A stretch of DNA of 28,020 bases. It comes from a virus. Where the stretch lies: positions 1 through 28,020 of the IMG/VR virus record IMGVR_UViG_3300014913_000057; one strand, written 5' to 3'. The notes beneath the pieces were generated by a model that saw only the letters and a program-made list of their open reading frames with translations, did no database searches and had not been told where the DNA came from. Numbering within the stretch: the stretch's first letter is position 1; every line of letters starts with the position of its first letter. The translations under genes were made by a program, and so were the position numbers. Shown one piece after another: positions 24,305-28,020 of the stretch.

Positions 24305-25939
24305 ATGCCACACAATCCGAACATACCCGCACTTGGAAATCAGATAAACGCTGACATTCCAGACATTAAAGAAAATTTTGAGTTTCACAAAGACGTATTT
24401 GAGAACTTTGTAAACGAATGGTCTGATACTGACGCAACAGACCAATACCCTGCATATTGGGAAAGAACAGCCTTAACCAGCGCAGACACGCCATATACCA
24501 TGCTTGCAGCAGATATTATCATGGAGGTTGATACGTCCGGCGGAGCAGTGGAAATAGATCTGCTTGATGCTGCAAGTTATGCAAAGCGATATTTTATGGT
24601 TAAGCTGACAGACGCTACAAATGCGCTTACACTTGACCCAAGCGGTGCTCAAACCATTGATGGAGAATCAACCCTTGTACTATCCACAGTAGATCAATGC
24701 GCAATGTTTTACTCAGATGGTTCAAACTGGCAAAGGGTTTTTAACAATGTTCTTAAAAATGATGAATACCTGAAAGCAACAAATAATGCTGGTGACGGTT
24801 CGGTTAATCTTATAAAAGCAACACCTGCTGATCAGATACAGTTTGGTGAGCAGTCTTCCACACTTCTTGCAGAGCAAATATCAACCATTACCGGCGATAC
24901 CCATTCAAACACAACCATTGACAACATAACATCCACGGCAAAGGTTAATGTTGGCATGTCCATAACTGGTTCAGGAATACCGGCAGGGACTACCGTTGCA
25001 ACTATTGCAAGCTCAACATCCATCACTATAAGCCAGGCAGCAACAGGTACAACGGCAGGTGTAACCCTGACGCTGAAAACTTCCACGGCTGCAAACCAGA
25101 TGGCTATTTATTCAAGAGAACATCAGGGGCACAGTGAGCTGTTCGTCAGAGAGGAATCAAGCGGAGACGAAATCACAATGACAAAACAGGGCGTACCGTG
25201 GCTTCCTTCGGGCATAATTTTGCCTTACGCAGCAGCCACAGCGCCTACCGGATGGCTTGAGTGTAACGGCGCTGACGTTTCCATGACAGACTATGAAGAA
25301 CTGTATGATATTATTGGTAATACATACGGTTTAAATACAGGTGAAAACGCAACATTCGACAACACTACGGATACGGTAGAAGACGTTGCTCACGGCCTGT
25401 CTGAAAACGATATTGTTGAGCTTTCAAATTCAGGTGGTGCATTACCGACAGGACTTGCAGCAGATACAAAATATTTTGCCGTTTCGGTAGCATCGGACAC
25501 CTTCCAGTTGTCAACAACTTCCGGTGGCAGTGCAATTAACTTTACAGATGACGGCACGGGGACTCACTCATATCATAACGAAATGAAACTGCCTGATTTG
25601 AGAGGACAATTCATAAGAGGCTGGGATCACGGAGCAGGAACAGACCCGGATGCAGCTTCCAGAACAGATAGAGGCGATGGTACAACAGGGGATAATGTTG
25701 GAACGAAACAAGCAGATGAAGTTGAAGCTCATACACATGGCAATTCTGGCTCTCACGATCACGATATAAGAGTTTCAGGTGGAAGCACGTCATATAATAT
25801 TATTGATGCTGTGATTGCGAATGCTTCAAGCGCAACAGACTCCGAGGTGGTTAGGGCAAGTACCCACGAGCATACAAGTGTTGGAGGTAACGAAAACAGA
25901 CCGATTAATATCAACATGATGTATATCATTAAAACTTAG
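24305..25939 (+). CDS. Tail fibre with an interrupted collar domain
   Basis: In 544 aa, residues 1-150 are a fibre base. An Ig-like module sits at about 190-258. The phage tail collar domain starts at about 301 (P-S-G-I-I-L-P-Y, P-T-G-W-L-E-C-N-G, Y-E-E-L-Y-D-I-I-G) and resumes at 427 (M-K-L-P-D-L-R-G-Q-F-I-R-G-W-D). Between them (about 347-426) lies an inserted beta module with an A-H-G-L-S-E-N-D motif. His pairs (476/478, 484/486, 521/523) resemble the metal-binding H-x-H sites of collar fibres such as T4 gp12. The product likely binds the host surface. Confidence 0.8.
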   Translation: MPHNPNIPALGNQINADIPDIKENFEFHKDVFENFVNEWSDTDATDQYPAYWERTALTSADTPYTMLAADIIMEVDTSGGAVEIDLLDAASYAKRYFMVKLTDATNALTLDPSGAQTIDGESTLVLSTVDQCAMFYSDGSNWQRVFNNVLKNDEYLKATNNAGDGSVNLIKATPADQIQFGEQSSTLLAEQISTITGDTHSNTTIDNITSTAKVNVGMSITGSGIPAGTTVATIASSTSITISQAATGTTAGVTLTLKTSTAANQMAIYSREHQGHSELFVREESSGDEITMTKQGVPWLPSGIILPYAAATAPTGWLECNGADVSMTDYEELYDIIGNTYGLNTGENATFDNTTDTVEDVAHGLSENDIVELSNSGGALPTGLAADTKYFAVSVASDTFQLSTTSGGSAINFTDDGTGTHSYHNEMKLPDLRGQFIRGWDHGAGTDPDAASRTDRGDGTTGDNVGTKQADEVEAHTHGNSGSHDHDIRVSGGSTSYNIIDAVIANASSATDSEVVRASTHEHTSVGGNENRPININMMYIIKT

Positions 25940-25947
25940 GAGGTTTA

Positions 25948-26403
25948 ATGTTTAAAGCACAGAAAATTACAAATCCGTTGTATTTAGGCCATATAGGGCC
26001 AACGATAGACAAGTTCAACAAAAAGATAAGTCTGCCAGGGGTTACATATGAAAGTCTTTATTCATACTTTGCACAAAATATTCAGTTCGGAGGTGAAAGA
26101 GCTGAGTTCTGGATTGTCTATGAAGATGATAAACCTGTTGGCTTTGCAGACTGGTTCGTTAGGGGATTGCCGCATATAGGTAAAGTATGCTGTGATTTTT
26201 TATATTCATCAAACAGAATGAGAGAACCTGTTGAGCTTCTTGTAGACGAGTTTGAAAAATTCGGGCTGAAATTCAAAGCTCCGCTATATGAGGCATATGC
26301 CATTAACGAAGAATTATTTAGGGTTCACAGGCTGGCTGCGACCCGTAAAGGATACAACGTAACAAGATTAAAAACAGTTAATTTTGTTGGGAGAAAGCAA
26401 TGA
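25948..26403 (+). CDS. GNAT-like acetyltransferase fold protein
   Basis: The 151-aa protein resembles GNAT N-acetyltransferases: a core strand (E-F-W-I-V-Y-E-D-D-K-P-V-G-F-A-D) and a C-terminal block with R-x-x-A-x-R-K-G-Y-N-V. The usual acetyl-CoA loop R/Q-x-x-G-x-G/A is not evident, so activity is uncertain. It lies between the collar fibre and an ejection-like gene. It has GGAGG before the ATG and an ATGA overlap with the next gene. Confidence 0.5.
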   Translation: MFKAQKITNPLYLGHIGPTIDKFNKKISLPGVTYESLYSYFAQNIQFGGERAEFWIVYEDDKPVGFADWFVRGLPHIGKVCCDFLYSSNRMREPVELLVDEFEKFGLKFKAPLYEAYAINEELFRVHRLAATRKGYNVTRLKTVNFVGRKQ

Positions 26404-27428
26404 AGATTTATACAAAAGTCGTTATAGACATGGAAAGTCTGAAAACCGTGCATGAAGAAAGCTATGAATATGAAGGCGAATTAGCTTTATGCGGTGGCAG
26501 TAGCGGTGGTACAGACTATGTTCAAAGTCCTGAACAAAGACAAATATATGGGTATCTTGCTCCGCTTGCTAAAATTATGTCACAACGTGGACAGGCAGGT
26601 CAGCCACTATGGGAAGGCACTCCTGCGCCTGACGTGTTTAATGTTCGAGAAGGAGGCATACCGTCTATGCGTGGCGCTTTGTCCGGTGTTGATATGTATC
26701 AGCTTCCTTCTCAAGACCTTGTACAGCCCACTTCGCAATGGTGGGGGGATGTGTCTCCTGATGTAAAAGCAGGTTTATGGGCACCATACAAGGAGGCAGG
26801 CGCTCAACTTGCAGAACAGTTAGGCGGCAGAGGACAATGGGGTTCTGCGAGAGGGGGACCGTCCGGTGCAGCAGGTGCAGCTTTGGGTGAAATAGCAGCA
26901 AGGGGAGCGCAGCAAGTACCATTACAGGCGTGGCAGATGGGCGAGGCTGGCAGGATGGCAGGATGGCAGGCGGAACTTGGCAGGAATCAGAGGGATTATG
27001 GAAACAGGCTGCAAGAAGCACTCGCTGACTTTAACAGGTATGGTACGAGATACCAGAATAAAATGGCGGAATGGGGTGGCGAACAACAGGCAATAGCTGC
27101 ACCCTGGGGACAGTTCATGCAGGGTTTAGGCGCAACTTACCCGACACCTGTTGTTGACCCCGGAAGCCCTGACCAGTCAGGGCAGATTGCAGGAACAATC
27201 ATGTCGGCAATTATGATGGCGGCAGCAATGGCTCCGTCTGATATTCGCCTTAAAAAGAACATAACCAAGATAGGTAAATATAAAGGTCTGGATGTAATAG
27301 AATTTGAATACATCTGGGGCGGGGGAAAGCGAACCGGCCTGATAGCGCAACAGGTTAAGAAAGTTATGCCGGATGCGGTTGGAAGATTACCTAATGGCTA
27401 TTTATATATTAATTACGCAATGGTATAG
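26400..27428 (+). CDS. Putative ejection protein with S74 chaperone domain
   Basis: The 342-aa protein has a Gly/Ala/Gln-rich helical middle (about 130-245) and a hydrophobic stretch (262-279). It ends with S280-D-I-R-L-K-K-N and G-L-I-A-Q-Q-V-K-K-V-M-P-D-A-V. This C-terminal part matches the intramolecular chaperone/peptidase S74 domain, which helps trimeric fibres fold and then cuts itself off near the Ser-Asp. It may be a fibre or an internal virion (ejection) protein. The hydrophobic part could act in membrane penetration. Confidence 0.65.
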   Translation: MKIYTKVVIDMESLKTVHEESYEYEGELALCGGSSGGTDYVQSPEQRQIYGYLAPLAKIMSQRGQAGQPLWEGTPAPDVFNVREGGIPSMRGALSGVDMYQLPSQDLVQPTSQWWGDVSPDVKAGLWAPYKEAGAQLAEQLGGRGQWGSARGGPSGAAGAALGEIAARGAQQVPLQAWQMGEAGRMAGWQAELGRNQRDYGNRLQEALADFNRYGTRYQNKMAEWGGEQQAIAAPWGQFMQGLGATYPTPVVDPGSPDQSGQIAGTIMSAIMMAAAMAPSDIRLKKNITKIGKYKGLDVIEFEYIWGGGKRTGLIAQQVKKVMPDAVGRLPNGYLYINYAMV

Positions 27429-27437
27429 GAGGATATT

Positions 27438-28020
27438 ATGCCGCAACCAATAATATTACCAAGACAACCAACATTTATGGACCAGTTTGCGCCGTATTTA
27501 AACAACATCATGCAATCTATAATACTGGGTGTACAGAACAGGCGTGAAGATGAGGCTACCTTGAGAGGATACATGGGTAAAGGATATACTCAGATACAGC
27601 CACGTTCAGAATATCAAAGGCAGACGGCCGGTCCTCAAAACGAAGCTGAAAGGCAGGCTTTCGTAAGAGGACCCAGCGCTCAGGAGTGGGGTTTAAAACC
27701 GCCCGATGTTTCAGTTGGTAGCGGTGGGCTGTTTGGTATGCCAAGAACGGGGTTGAGGAAGCCCGAAGAAACTACTTATGATTATTTTATTGAAAAGAAA
27801 AAGGGTAGGGAATTTCTTGTTATGCGAGATAGTAATAAGCATCTACAAGGGAAACCGACACCGTTGTCAACCGATAAATCGTCCGAAGATTTGAAAAAAG
27901 GAAAGCCTTTTAATGCCGTAGTTAATGGTAAAACCAAGAGAGTTGTTCCTTGGTATTCAACTGAAGGGAAATTGCACCATATAACGGAATTAGGTACTCC
28001 ATATATAAAAAGCGGTTCGG
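27438..28020 (+). CDS. Unknown virion-associated protein, cut by window end
   Basis: A reading frame begins at ATG 27438 with GGAGG 6 bases upstream and stays open to the window end (194 codons, no stop). Residues 1-40 look helical with N-R-R-E-D-E. The middle is Gln/Arg/Gly-rich, and the visible C-terminal part is polar with basic patches. No family recognised. It follows the S74-domain gene directly, so an ejection or tail protein is likely. Confidence 0.65.
   Translation, partial: MPQPIILPRQPTFMDQFAPYLNNIMQSIILGVQNRREDEATLRGYMGKGYTQIQPRSEYQRQTAGPQNEAERQAFVRGPSAQEWGLKPPDVSVGSGGLFGMPRTGLRKPEETTYDYFIEKKKGREFLVMRDSNKHLQGKPTPLSTDKSSEDLKKGKPFNAVVNGKTKRVVPWYSTEGKLHHITELGTPYIKSGS

Overview
The window reads as a 28-kb stretch of a tailed double-stranded DNA bacteriophage genome, probably a podovirus (short tail) from an uncultured source. 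All supported genes lie on the + strand. They are tightly packed, often with ATGA, GTGA or TAATG start/stop overlaps. Most carry good Shine-Dalgarno sequences, which points to a bacterial host. TAA, TGA and TAG all serve as stops, so there is no sign of recoding. Two predicted lipoproteins suggest a Gram-negative host, but this is inference. No replication, integrase or lysis gene, no tRNA and no CRISPR array were found.

Layout. (1) 1-3199: a consensus-like promoter and a structured leader, then two overlapping genes for a predicted lipoprotein and a small secreted repeat protein. A putative small terminase and a T5orf172/GIY-YIG-like protein follow. Next come a gene-poor stretch with a G9/C7 tract and a chain of three overlapping tiny basic proteins. 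The region ends with a lipoprotein whose ribosome binding site lies in a possible RNA switch. (2) 3200-6743: a terminator-like hairpin, the large terminase, a 36-aa micro-ORF, a protein with an internal duplication, a jelly-roll-like protein with a Ser/Pro linker and a Cys-rich tail, and a metallothionein-like mini-protein. (3) 6744-13152: a 907-aa protein with about 400 residues of Ser/Pro/Ala repeat. It is followed at once by a 934-aa fusion of two family-2 glycosyltransferases, a ParB-like segment and a methyltransferase, then by a small beta protein, a zinc-ribbon protein and a cupin. (4) 13145-17403: portal, small protein, scaffold and SU10-like major capsid protein. (5) 17472-20732: an accessory block between capsid and tail genes, with a DUF115/MptE-like protein, two zinc-ribbon mini-proteins, a zinc-ribbon methyltransferase and a radical SAM/SPASM enzyme. 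(6) 20734-28020: small structural proteins, a head-tail adaptor, a gp10-like tail hub, tail fibre proteins including a collar-domain protein, a GNAT-like protein, a protein with a C-terminal S74-type chaperone domain, and an open-ended gene.

How the parts fit. The virion genes give a P22/SU10-like order: terminase, portal, scaffold, capsid, adaptor, tail hub, fibres. Two clusters of sugar- or protein-modifying enzymes sit within this late region, so they are likely made together with the virion proteins. The strongest idea is that the Ser-rich repeat protein and its neighbouring glycosyltransferase fusion form a phage version of a serine-rich-repeat glycoprotein with a dedicated modification enzyme. 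The second cluster may add to the same or another modification. These functional links are inferred from domain content and gene order only.
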